From the NCBI GenBank assembly GCA_031374935.1, contig JANMHB010000152.1, positions 33,633-97,632 of the forward strand: a DNA stretch of 64,000 nucleotides. Reading direction: 5' to 3'. The notes beneath the pieces were generated by a model. That model was given only the letters and a program-made list of their open reading frames with translations. It searched no databases and had not been told where the DNA came from. Both the position numbers and the translations under genes were made by a program. This stretch comes from JACMLX01 sp031374935 (GTDB taxonomy: Bacteria; Gemmatimonadota; Gemmatimonadetes; Gemmatimonadales; Gemmatimonadaceae). Every line of letters begins with the position of its first letter. The first letter of the stretch is position 1. This document shows positions 17,169 through 25,241 of this stretch, in pieces.

Positions 17169-18868
17169 GCAGGAACTCCGTTCTCTGACTGTGTGCGGGG
17201 CAGGATGATCGTGAAGCGGGTACCACTGCCCGGGGACGAATCAACCATCACGACGCCACGGTGCGCATCGATGGCGCGGTGCACGACCGGAAGGCCCAGT
17301 CCGCTTCCGCGCGGCTTCGTCGTAAAGAACGGCGTGAAGATCCGGTCACGGACGTCCGCCGGCATGCCCGGCCCGTTGTCCTCGATCACCAGCCGCACCG
17401 CGCCGACCTCTGGCAGCACCCCACCGGGCATCATCTCCGGTGTCGCTGCACGGACCGTGATCCGGACCTCTCCTCCGCTGTCGCCCAGCGCCTGCGCGGC
17501 ATTCAACACCAGATTGAAGACCGCCCGGTGCAACAGGTCGGCATCGCCATCGACATGCTGGACGACCGGATCGGCGTCAAACGTGAGCGTGGTCGCGTCA
17601 CTCCGGTCGGGGTGGGCGCCAACGAGGTTCACGGAGTCGCGCACCAGTCCGGCAAAGTCCAACCGGGCCACCCGCGTCACCCGAACGCGTGCGAAATCGA
17701 GAAACTCCGTCAGCAATCGGGCGAGGCGGTCGCTCTCTCGCACCACCAGCCGCGTCAGCGAGCCGGTGTCCTCGTCCGCCGACGGCATGCGCCCGAGTTG
17801 CTCCACCGCACTGCGGATCGATGCCAGGGGGTTCTTGATCTCGTGCGCGAGACTGGCCGCCAGCTCGGAGATCGCTTCCAGCTGCCCCGCCCGAACGTGC
17901 AGGTCCTCGAGACGCTTCTGGTCCGAGATATCGGAGAAGATCGCCGTGGCGCTGCCCGCGTCCTGCGGTTCTTCGCTGCGGAGATAGGTCACCGTGATCC
18001 CGAGCTGCAGCTCGCGCTCGTCGAGCCGTACCAGCGCCTCGGCACGGGACGTTCGGGTCCGCGTCCGGATCGCGCGCTCGAGTGCGAGCAGCAACCCGGG
18101 CGCGGAACGGTCGAGTTCGGCGCGCACGGGGTGGCCGACCAGCGGCGCCAGATCCACGCCGAGCAGGGCGCTCGCCGCCTGATTGGCGTACTGCAGCACA
18201 CCCGCGGCGTCGAGCGTCAGCACGCCGCTGCGGATGTTGTCGAGCACATCCGAGGCCTGGAGCCGTTCGCGGCGAAGCGTTTCGGCCAGCAGCTCCGAGC
18301 CGGAGCCGACCTCGCGCAGTCGGGCGCTCACATACCCGGTCCCGACGGCCACGGTGGCGAAGTTACCCATCTGCAGCCAGGCGGTCGAGTCGAGCACGAA
18401 GTCGCGGGTGACCACGATATCGGTGAAGTAGAATGCACAGACCAGGAGCGCGGCGATCAGGCCACCGCTGCGGGGAATCAGCAGCGCCGAATACGCGATC
18501 ACCAGGATATAGAGCGCGGCAAACTGCGATTCGCTGCCGTTTGTCACGTGGACCAGCGCCGTGATGAGCGCGATATCGGTGACCGCCTGCCAGAGCAGGA
18601 ATCCGCGACTCGCGGGAGCGCGGTACATTTCAACCGCAATGAGCGACACTCCCGTGACAGCGAATGCCATGATGGCTGCGGCCTGGACCAGCCGGACCGC
18701 GGTGACCGTCTGGCCCACGGCGAGCTGTGGCAGGACGACGATCAGCGCCACCGCCAGCACGGTGCGCACGGCGTACACCCACAACAGCGCACGGCGCGGA
18801 TCGAGGATGGCGCGTAAGCGCGCGATGGGCGTCAGCGCCTGTGCCGTGGAGCGGTGTGGTTTCGCCAT
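17165..18868 (-). CDS. pilS: Pilus sensor histidine kinase PilS
   Basis: 567 residues from ATG 18868. About six membrane helices fill residues 20-190, as in PilS. A PAS-like linker domain (VLDNIRSGVLTLDAAGVLQYANQAA) follows, then HisKA with ASLAHEIKNPLASIRSAVEQL holding the phospho-histidine. The ATPase domain has NLVLNAAQAL (N box), IEDNGPGMP (G1) and GSGLGLPVVHRAI (G2). The open frame continues to 19582, but the extra part is antisense to the CNNM gene and is not kinase-like. GTGA overlap with pilR. It starts divergently from the CNNM gene, 48 bases away. Confidence 0.92.
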   Translation of the reverse strand: MAKPHRSTAQALTPIARLRAILDPRRALLWVYAVRTVLAVALIVVLPQLAVGQTVTAVRLVQAAAIMAFAVTGVSLIAVEMYRAPASRGFLLWQAVTDIALITALVHVTNGSESQFAALYILVIAYSALLIPRSGGLIAALLVCAFYFTDIVVTRDFVLDSTAWLQMGNFATVAVGTGYVSARLREVGSGSELLAETLRRERLQASDVLDNIRSGVLTLDAAGVLQYANQAASALLGVDLAPLVGHPVRAELDRSAPGLLLALERAIRTRTRTSRAEALVRLDERELQLGITVTYLRSEEPQDAGSATAIFSDISDQKRLEDLHVRAGQLEAISELAASLAHEIKNPLASIRSAVEQLGRMPSADEDTGSLTRLVVRESDRLARLLTEFLDFARVRVTRVARLDFAGLVRDSVNLVGAHPDRSDATTLTFDADPVVQHVDGDADLLHRAVFNLVLNAAQALGDSGGEVRITVRAATPEMMPGGVLPEVGAVRLVIEDNGPGMPADVRDRIFTPFFTTKPRGSGLGLPVVHRAIDAHRGVVMVDSSPGSGTRFTIILPRTQSENGVPA

Positions 18869-18916
18869 GAGTGCGGACAATGTGACACCGGCATCACCGG
18901 CGCGGGGAGTGGCATC

Positions 18917-20233
18917 GTGAACCTGCCAGAGGCGGGCGTTGGCGTCCGGCTGCTCGGCGTCTTCATCCTCGTGCTCATGAACGCGTTCTTCGTCGCGGCC
19001 GAGTTTGCGCTCGTCGGGTCGCGGCGCAGCAAGATCGACCAGCTGGCGGAGGATGGTGAGAGCGGCGCGAAGGCGGTCCAGGAGGCACTGAAGAATCTCG
19101 ACCGGTACATCTCCGGGACGCAGCTTGGCATCACGCTGGCGTCGCTCGCCCTTGGCTGGATCGGCGAACCGGCCCTGGCAACGCTGGTCGACGCCGGCCT
19201 CGAGGTCGTCGGGATTCACGCCGCCGCTGGCGTCGCCCACAGCACCGCGGGTATCGCGACGGCGTTTCTGGTGATCACGTTCCTGCACATCGTGCTCGGC
19301 GAGCTGGCTCCGAAGTCCATCGCGCTGGTCGCACCGGAACGGGTGAGCATGTACCTGGCACGCCCACTGATGTTCTTCTCGCGCGTGATGAGCCCCTTCA
19401 TCACGGTGCTGAACAACGTGGCGAATGCGCTCTTGCGCCTGGTCGGGGTGGACCCGGCCGGCGGCGCGCACCACAGCGTCCACAGCGCCGACGAGCTGCG
19501 GCTGCTGGTGATGCAGGCCCGGGCGCAGGGGACGTTGAACGAGACCGACAGCATGATGCTCGCCGGCGTCTTCGATTTTCACGAGAAGAAGGCGCGCGAT
19601 GTGATGCGCCCGCGGACCGAGGTCGCAGCCATTCCGCTCGATTCGTCAGAGGAGGAGGTGTGGGCGATCCTGCGATCGGAACGCTACTCGCGCTATCCTG
19701 TCACCGGCCAGTCGCTGGACGATATCATCGGCGTCTTCCTGGCCAAGGATCTCTGGCTCCATCAGGGGCCTTTCACCGTGAAGCAGTTCCTTCGGCAGCC
19801 ATTGTTCATTCCCGATTCGCGCTCCGCCGAGCGTGTGCTCGACGATCTGCGGAAGACGCGGGCGCACATGGCGGTGGTGCTCGATGAGTATGGCGGCACG
19901 GCCGGCATCATCACCATGGAAGACCTGGTCGAGGAAGTGGTGGGCGACATCGCCGACGAGTACGACGCGGCGGCGCGTGAAGCGCTCGAGACCGATGGGG
20001 TGCTCGAGCTGACCGGCTCGCTCTCGCTGATCGACGTCCGCTCCGACTACAAGGTGCTCGTGCCCGAGGGCGACTGGACGACGCTGGGCGGGTACGTGTT
20101 CAACGCGCTTGGCCGGTTGCCTCGCGTTGGCGATCGCGTGACGATCCCTGGCTCCGAATTGGAAGTGGTTGCGATGGATGGGCGTCGGGTGGCGGCGGTG
20201 CGGGTGAATCGCGTCCCGGTTCCGGGCCGTTGA
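18917..20233 (+). CDS. CNNM/CorC-family membrane protein with CBS pair
   Basis: 438 residues from GTG 18917, chosen because GGGGAG precedes it and the longer frame to 18854 would overlap the divergent pilS start. DUF21/CNNM membrane domain (about 10-185, with NAFFVAAEFALV and ITFLHIVLGELAPKSIA). Two CBS motifs follow (DVMRPRTEVAAIPLD; AHMAVVLDEYGGTAGIITMEDLVEEVVGDI), then a C-terminal CorC_HlyC domain (VLELTGSLSLIDV). Members export or sense Mg/Co or other divalent metals; the older name hemolysin is misleading. Substrate cannot be inferred. Confidence 0.92.
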   Translation: MNLPEAGVGVRLLGVFILVLMNAFFVAAEFALVGSRRSKIDQLAEDGESGAKAVQEALKNLDRYISGTQLGITLASLALGWIGEPALATLVDAGLEVVGIHAAAGVAHSTAGIATAFLVITFLHIVLGELAPKSIALVAPERVSMYLARPLMFFSRVMSPFITVLNNVANALLRLVGVDPAGGAHHSVHSADELRLLVMQARAQGTLNETDSMMLAGVFDFHEKKARDVMRPRTEVAAIPLDSSEEEVWAILRSERYSRYPVTGQSLDDIIGVFLAKDLWLHQGPFTVKQFLRQPLFIPDSRSAERVLDDLRKTRAHMAVVLDEYGGTAGIITMEDLVEEVVGDIADEYDAAAREALETDGVLELTGSLSLIDVRSDYKVLVPEGDWTTLGGYVFNALGRLPRVGDRVTIPGSELEVVAMDGRRVAAVRVNRVPVPGR

Positions 20234-20303
20234 GATGACGGCGAAACTCGCAGTCGAGCGTCGGTCGCGATTCCTCTGGGCCGGGCACCTCCGCTATTTC
20301 TGT

Positions 20304-21140
20304 ATGCGCCTGCGCCTGCGACCGCTCATCCTGACCGCCATCGGAGCCATTGCCGGCTGCGCTCGCGACGACACCATCCGCAACGCCAGCGCCGCGGCAA
20401 TCTCGGATACGAATGCAGCCCGCGTCTCGACGGTGGCGCGATGGCCGCGCGATACCGGCGTCGTCGTACCACTCGCCCCTCCCGGACGGCCGGCACGTGA
20501 CTTCCCCGCCCCGCGACGGCCGGTCTCGAGTATCGTCTCGCCGCAATGGAGCGATGAAGCGACCCGCGATGCCGCGCACGAAGCGGACACGGTGATGGCG
20601 CTGCTGGGGCTGCGTCCCGGCATGACGGTCGCCGACATCGGTGCCGGCAGCGGCTACTACGTGGCGCGCATGGCACGCCGGGTTGGCGGGACCGGCGTGG
20701 TCTATGGCCAGGACATCATGCCTCGGTATCTCCGCTACCTGCGCGAGCGCGTCGATCGGGACGAGCTGACGAACGTCCGGCTGGCGCTTGGCGATCCGCA
20801 TGACCCGCGCCTGCCAATCGCGTCGCTCGATCTGGTCACGATGATCCACATGTACCACGAGATCGAGCAGCCGTTCGGGCTGCTGGCGAATCTGGTGCCG
20901 TCGTTGCGGCCCGGCGCACGCATTGCGATTCTGGACATGAACCGGCGCACGGATCAGCATGGAACCCCGCCGTCCCTGCTCAGGTGCGAGATGGAAGCGG
21001 TGGGTTATGAGCAACAGAGCTTCCACGACCTCGGTGTCGATGGCTATGTCGCGATCTTCACGGCTCCGTCAGTCGTCGATGTGGCGAAGATCACGCCGGC
21101 CGCCCGCCAGTGTGATTCGGTGGCCGAACGTGGTTCGTGA
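20304..21140 (+). CDS. SAM-dependent methyltransferase with lipoprotein-type N-terminus
   Basis: 278 residues if started at ATG 20304, which gives a basic start, a hydrophobic stretch and the lipobox AIAGC. The frame also opens at ATG 20235, one base after the CNNM stop. The core is a class I methyltransferase: motif I VADIGAGSGYYVARMARRV, an acidic residue in GQDIM, and the post motifs LDLVTMIHMYHEIEQP and LRPGARIAILDMN. A methyltransferase with an export signal is unusual because SAM is cytosolic. The 20235 start would bury this signal inside the protein and make it cytosolic or membrane-bound. Substrate unknown. Confidence 0.8.
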   Translation: MRLRLRPLILTAIGAIAGCARDDTIRNASAAAISDTNAARVSTVARWPRDTGVVVPLAPPGRPARDFPAPRRPVSSIVSPQWSDEATRDAAHEADTVMALLGLRPGMTVADIGAGSGYYVARMARRVGGTGVVYGQDIMPRYLRYLRERVDRDELTNVRLALGDPHDPRLPIASLDLVTMIHMYHEIEQPFGLLANLVPSLRPGARIAILDMNRRTDQHGTPPSLLRCEMEAVGYEQQSFHDLGVDGYVAIFTAPSVVDVAKITPAARQCDSVAERGS

Positions 21141-21585
21141 CGCCGCCGATGGGCCGCGGGACGTGCTGGTGGTGAATGCCCACGTGCGCATTCCGCGAAC
21201 GGAACTGGACGTCCGCGCGACGCGCAGTGGCGGACCCGGCGGGCAGCACGTGAATACCAGCTCGACGAAGATCGAGTTGCGCTGGCAACCTGGCGCGTCG
21301 GTGGCGTTGAACGACGCGCAGCGCGAGCGGCTGCTGCTCGCGCTGGCGACGAAACTCGACGGCGACGGCTGGCTGCGGGTGACCGCCAGCGAACATCGCA
21401 GTCAGCTGCAGAACCGTGAGGCGGCAGAGGCGCGGCTGGTGGCCATGATCAGGAGTGGGCTGGTGGTGCCGAAAGTGCGACGCGCGACCAAGCCGACCCG
21501 GGCATCGAAGACGAAGCGCCTCGAGAGCAAGTCACTGCGCAGCACTGTGAAGCAGCAACGGAAGCGCGTCACCCGCGACGAGTGA
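21130..21585 (+). CDS. arfB: Alternative ribosome-rescue factor ArfB (peptidyl-tRNA hydrolase)
   Basis: Releases stalled peptides from ribosomes that lack a stop codon. The catalytic GGQ lies in RSGGPGGQHVNTSSTKIELRW, followed by a basic C-terminal tail (KTKRLESKSLRSTVKQQRKR) that enters the mRNA channel. This tail and the short length separate it from RF1/RF2. I start at GTG 21130 (151 residues), overlapping the methyltransferase end. GTG 21163 gives 140 residues, the Escherichia coli length, and is nearly as likely. The in-frame upstream part to 20959 lies within the methyltransferase and is not ArfB. Confidence 0.9.
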   Translation: MVRDAADGPRDVLVVNAHVRIPRTELDVRATRSGGPGGQHVNTSSTKIELRWQPGASVALNDAQRERLLLALATKLDGDGWLRVTASEHRSQLQNREAAEARLVAMIRSGLVVPKVRRATKPTRASKTKRLESKSLRSTVKQQRKRVTRDE

Positions 21586-21599
21586 CGCGGCACCGATCG

Positions 21600-22307
21600 C
21601 TACCGACCGAACGACATACCGATCGCGTACGTCCACATGTTCACTTCGCTGTCGCGCACCAGCGGAGTCGGGTTCGTGCCGTTGCCGAAACTGTCGCGAG
21701 TGAGGTAGCGCGCCCGCCCATTGAAGTTTCGGCGTGCATTCAGGTCGATGCTCACCAGCCGACCGACGGGAATTCTGATCCCGCCGCTGACGGCCGACGT
21801 GAAGAGATTGTCGCGCTGATTGGTGGTCTCGAAGACATCCGCTCCACCGTCCTCGCCGTCGGCGGAGGACTGCGTCCAGAACACGGTCCAGCCAGCCATG
21901 GCATTCACGTACGGGCGAATCGGGCCAGCCGGAAACTGCAGTTCGGGACCGGCAAGGCCAGAGAAGATGTTGTTCGACGTCGTGATGTCGACGGTGATGC
22001 GGCACCCGCTCCCGAAACACTCACGGGTGGTGGTGCGCCCGTAGATCAGGAACGCGGCATCGGCGCGGAGCGACGCGATGTTCTGGCCACCGGGAAACCA
22101 GCGGAAATCCCCTCCGCCGCCCCATCCGCTGCTGACGTAGTTCTTGAACTCGCCGAGGGGCTGGGCGTTGATCGCGCGGACACCGAACCCGATCGGCTGC
22201 ATGGAAAACGGCTGAGACTCGGTCGACTGCGCGCCGACCGCTCCGGCTGTGCCAAGGAGGGCGAGCGACATCGCCGCCAGCCGGCGACGTATGGGAAGCG
22301 ACAACAT
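21600..22307 (-). CDS. Outer-membrane beta-barrel protein
   Basis: 235 residues with a signal peptide ending GAVGAQ. The mature part alternates hydrophobic strands with glycine/asparagine turns (GWGGGGDFRWFPGG; PIRPYVNAMAGWTVFW) and ends in the barrel-type strand WTYAIGMSFGR, although the last residue is arginine rather than phenylalanine. Two cysteines (ECFGSGCRI) could form a loop disulphide. It resembles OmpW/OmpA-type small barrels. It is convergent with arfB (14-base gap) and lies 101 bases downstream of the tolC-like gene, so it may or may not share that transcript. Function unknown. Confidence 0.72.
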   Translation of the reverse strand: MLSLPIRRRLAAMSLALLGTAGAVGAQSTESQPFSMQPIGFGVRAINAQPLGEFKNYVSSGWGGGGDFRWFPGGQNIASLRADAAFLIYGRTTTRECFGSGCRITVDITTSNNIFSGLAGPELQFPAGPIRPYVNAMAGWTVFWTQSSADGEDGGADVFETTNQRDNLFTSAVSGGIRIPVGRLVSIDLNARRNFNGRARYLTRDSFGNGTNPTPLVRDSEVNMWTYAIGMSFGR

Positions 22308-22408
22308 GCGTGTGCCTCACGGTGAAAGCGACGGAGCAGGCTCCGGTCGCGCGACTGACATGGATACGCCGCAGGGGGTACCCATGTTTCACCACCCGCG
22401 GTGGCCTG

Positions 22409-23920
22409 TCAGCGCAGTTCCGCCAGCCGCCCCGGTGAGCCCGCCGCCACCGCCAGCGCGGCGCGTGCAGCGAGGTACTTGGCCTGCAGCGCGACGAACT
22501 TGATCTCCTCATCCAGCACCTGGCGCTCGCGGGTGTTCACCAGGAACAGGTTACTCTCGCCGGCGTCGAACTTGGCGCGTTCGCCCGCGCTGAGAATCCG
22601 GAACAACCGCACTGCATCGCGCTGCAGCGCCAGCTGTGCCTCGAACTGCGACAGATCGTTGATTGCAGTCCGGACCAGCAGCACCACATCACGTCGCGTC
22701 TCCCGCGCTTCGATGTCGGCGCGGTCGAACTTGGCATCCGTGCTCGTGAATTTTCCGCGCTCCTTGAAGAACAGCAACGGCGACGACACGTTGATCGCGC
22801 CCTTGTAGTTGCCATCGCGACCGAGCGCATCGCCGACATTGAACCCGGCGCCGCCCACCGTGCGCAGTGCAGCCAGCTCGGCACTGACCAACGGAATCAC
22901 CGCTTGTCGCGCCAGTGCGCGCTCGGCGCCGGTCTGCTCCACCTTCCCTTGCGCCTTCAGCACATCCGGGTGGAGTCGGATCACCCGTGCCAGCAGCGCA
23001 GGCACCGACGCCGAGTCGAGCGTCACGCGCCCGAGACCGGAGTCACTCGGCACCGATCCCGGGCGGAGGTCCGTCGGCTGGCCGCGGCGGTCCCACAGGT
23101 ATGACGTCAGATCCATCGACGCCGCGAAGTACGACTGCTCCGCGCCCGCCAGCTGCGCGCGACGCCGATTCAATTCTGCGGCCGCTTCGATGCTGTCGAT
23201 ACCCGCCGCGTCACCAGCCCGCACGCGCCCCGTGATCGCGAGGTAGCGCACATCCGCCAGTCGTACACCGTCGCGAATGACTTGCAGCTGCAGCGCACTT
23301 TCAAACCAGGAGGCGTATGATTTCGATGCAGAGAACAACAGCTTGTTCGTCATCGCGGCGCGTTCGCCCTGTGCCACGTCACGCAGCGCCCGCGCGGTGC
23401 GCAGCGCCGTCCGCCGCTCGTCGGTCAGAATGCGCTGGCCGATCGGCAGCGAGAAGCCGGCGGTGAACAGGCCATTGTTCGGCGTGGTGAACTGCGGGTT
23501 GATGAATCGGCCGGAGGCACGTTCGTAGCCGATCTTGAAATCGGGACCAAACGGCGTGGGGATCTTCACGGCGACGTCAGCGTAGTTGAAATACAACGAC
23601 TGCACGCCTGGCGTCGAGCTTTCGAAGCGCTTCGTTTCCCACGACGCCTCGAGCTTCGGCTCGAAGTTGCCGAACGCCGCCGTCACATCACCCTCGGCGC
23701 CCTCCTCGATCAGGCGGGCCTGCCGCACCACGGGATGGTTCCGGCTGACGATGTCGAAGAAGGCGTCAAATGTCAGCGGGACGCCGGGCAACATGCGCAC
23801 GCTGTCGCTCACCACCGGCAGCCCACGCCGCGGCTCCGGCGTCTGAGCCCACAGTGGTGCACCCGTCACCAGCGCGAGCCAGAGCGTGAGCCACAGCCCG
23901 CGCCACCCGCTTCGCCTCAC
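22409..23920 (-). CDS. TolC-family outer-membrane efflux/secretion channel
   Basis: 503 residues with a signal peptide ending PLWAQ and a long alpha-helical domain of paired OEP repeats, for example LTFDAFFDIVSRNHPVVRQARLIEE and the LHPDVLKAQGKVEQTGAERALARQ helix. These build the TolC barrel and periplasmic tunnel. It overlaps the HlyD-like gene by four bases and is the last member of an ABC-HlyD-TolC run, so it is probably the dedicated exit duct of a type I exporter. Confidence 0.92.
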   Translation of the reverse strand: MRRSGWRGLWLTLWLALVTGAPLWAQTPEPRRGLPVVSDSVRMLPGVPLTFDAFFDIVSRNHPVVRQARLIEEGAEGDVTAAFGNFEPKLEASWETKRFESSTPGVQSLYFNYADVAVKIPTPFGPDFKIGYERASGRFINPQFTTPNNGLFTAGFSLPIGQRILTDERRTALRTARALRDVAQGERAAMTNKLLFSASKSYASWFESALQLQVIRDGVRLADVRYLAITGRVRAGDAAGIDSIEAAAELNRRRAQLAGAEQSYFAASMDLTSYLWDRRGQPTDLRPGSVPSDSGLGRVTLDSASVPALLARVIRLHPDVLKAQGKVEQTGAERALARQAVIPLVSAELAALRTVGGAGFNVGDALGRDGNYKGAINVSSPLLFFKERGKFTSTDAKFDRADIEARETRRDVVLLVRTAINDLSQFEAQLALQRDAVRLFRILSAGERAKFDAGESNLFLVNTRERQVLDEEIKFVALQAKYLAARAALAVAAGSPGRLAELR

Positions 23921-25239
23921 TTCTTGACCGCCTTCGGATCACCGCCGAATCCTTCGTCGCTCGCCTGACGCAGCGATGGCGGGAAGCCGTTCAGCCGTCG
24001 CCAGATTTCGAAGCCGACGCGCACCTCATCCAGCATCGCCCAACCGAGGACGCCGGAGCCCAGGCGCAGCTGGCGGGGCCACTTCTCTTGCGCAGAATCA
24101 GGCGTCACGAGAACGCGGAAGTCGCCGGAACTGCCCGGCACACGATCGATCACCGCCACGGTACCGCCGAACGTGCCGACGCTGACGCTCGGCCAGCCGG
24201 CGAACTGCAACGCCGGCCAGCCATCGAACTGCAGCCGCACCTTGCGGCCGACGCTCAGCAGCGGCACGTCCATCGGCTTCACCAGCAGTGCCACGGCCTG
24301 CTGCGCATCAGCGGGCATGATCGTCACCACCGATTCGCCTTCCTTCAGCTGCTCCCCGATCCCGGCTCGCGCCGCCCGGACGATGGTCCCGTCCTGCGGC
24401 GCACGAATGACATAGAAGCCATTGCGAATCTCGAGATTCTGCACATTCTGCCGCAGCTTCGCGACATCCGCCGATCCCTCGCCGACTTCCGCCATCGTCG
24501 CGGCCTGATCGGACCGCGCCTTGGCGATCTTCTCGCCATACTCCACCGCCACCGAGTTCAGCTCGATCTGCGCTGCCTGCAGCGTCTGTCGCTTCTCCTG
24601 CAGCTTGGCGATGGTGTTCTGGAATCGCACACGCGCGTTCTCGACGTCGGTCAGTCGCGTCAGCTCCTGATCGAGCAAGGTCTGCTGCCGCTGGAGCTGG
24701 ATCAGCCCCGTGGCGGAATCGACGACCGTCGCTTGAACCTCCGCCTCGTACTGGGCCACCTTGGTGCGCGCCTTCTGCTCACTGAGGCGCAGATTCTGCT
24801 GCAGCAATCCGATCTGCATGCCCAGCTGCTTCACCTTCTCGCGCTTCGACGACACCGCCGACGACTTGCCGGTGAGCTGCTCGTTGTAGCGATCGATGGT
24901 CCGCGGATCGAGGTAGTCGTCCTTGACCTCGGCGATCCGCAGGATCGGATCCCCCTTCCTGACGGCCTGCCCTTCCTGCACGAACCACTCGACGATCCGG
25001 CCACTGATCGTCGTCGGCACCTGCTGCGGGCGATCCCTCGGCGCAAACGCCGTCACCTCACCCTTGCCCTCGATGAACTGCTGCCAGGGCAGCAGCATCG
25101 CCAGCACGGTGAAGATCAGCGAACCGAGCACGATCCGGAAGAACAGTCGATGCGACTGCGGTGTGACCAGCAGCTTGGCCGATTCGAGATGCTCGTAGTC
25201 GGCCAGCACATCACGGTCCGAGAGAGGCGTGGAGGCCAT
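23917..25239 (-). CDS. HlyD-family membrane fusion protein
   Basis: 440 residues. A cytosolic N-terminus of about 30 residues, one membrane helix (LGSLIFTVLAMLLPW) and a split lipoyl domain (ISGRIVEWFVQEGQAVRKGDPILRI ... FYVIRAPQDGTIVRA). Between the lipoyl halves lies a long coiled coil rich in Q/L/K (about 120-260). A beta-barrel domain completes the adaptor. It starts two bases after the ABC gene and overlaps the TolC gene by four, so the three subunits are likely made together. Confidence 0.92.
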   Translation of the reverse strand: MASTPLSDRDVLADYEHLESAKLLVTPQSHRLFFRIVLGSLIFTVLAMLLPWQQFIEGKGEVTAFAPRDRPQQVPTTISGRIVEWFVQEGQAVRKGDPILRIAEVKDDYLDPRTIDRYNEQLTGKSSAVSSKREKVKQLGMQIGLLQQNLRLSEQKARTKVAQYEAEVQATVVDSATGLIQLQRQQTLLDQELTRLTDVENARVRFQNTIAKLQEKRQTLQAAQIELNSVAVEYGEKIAKARSDQAATMAEVGEGSADVAKLRQNVQNLEIRNGFYVIRAPQDGTIVRAARAGIGEQLKEGESVVTIMPADAQQAVALLVKPMDVPLLSVGRKVRLQFDGWPALQFAGWPSVSVGTFGGTVAVIDRVPGSSGDFRVLVTPDSAQEKWPRQLRLGSGVLGWAMLDEVRVGFEIWRRLNGFPPSLRQASDEGFGGDPKAVKK

Positions 25240-25241
25240 GA

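Noticed and set aside
18869..19582. Extension of pilS upstream of 18868
   Set aside because: It is antisense to the CNNM gene, which has clear conserved motifs on the plus strand.
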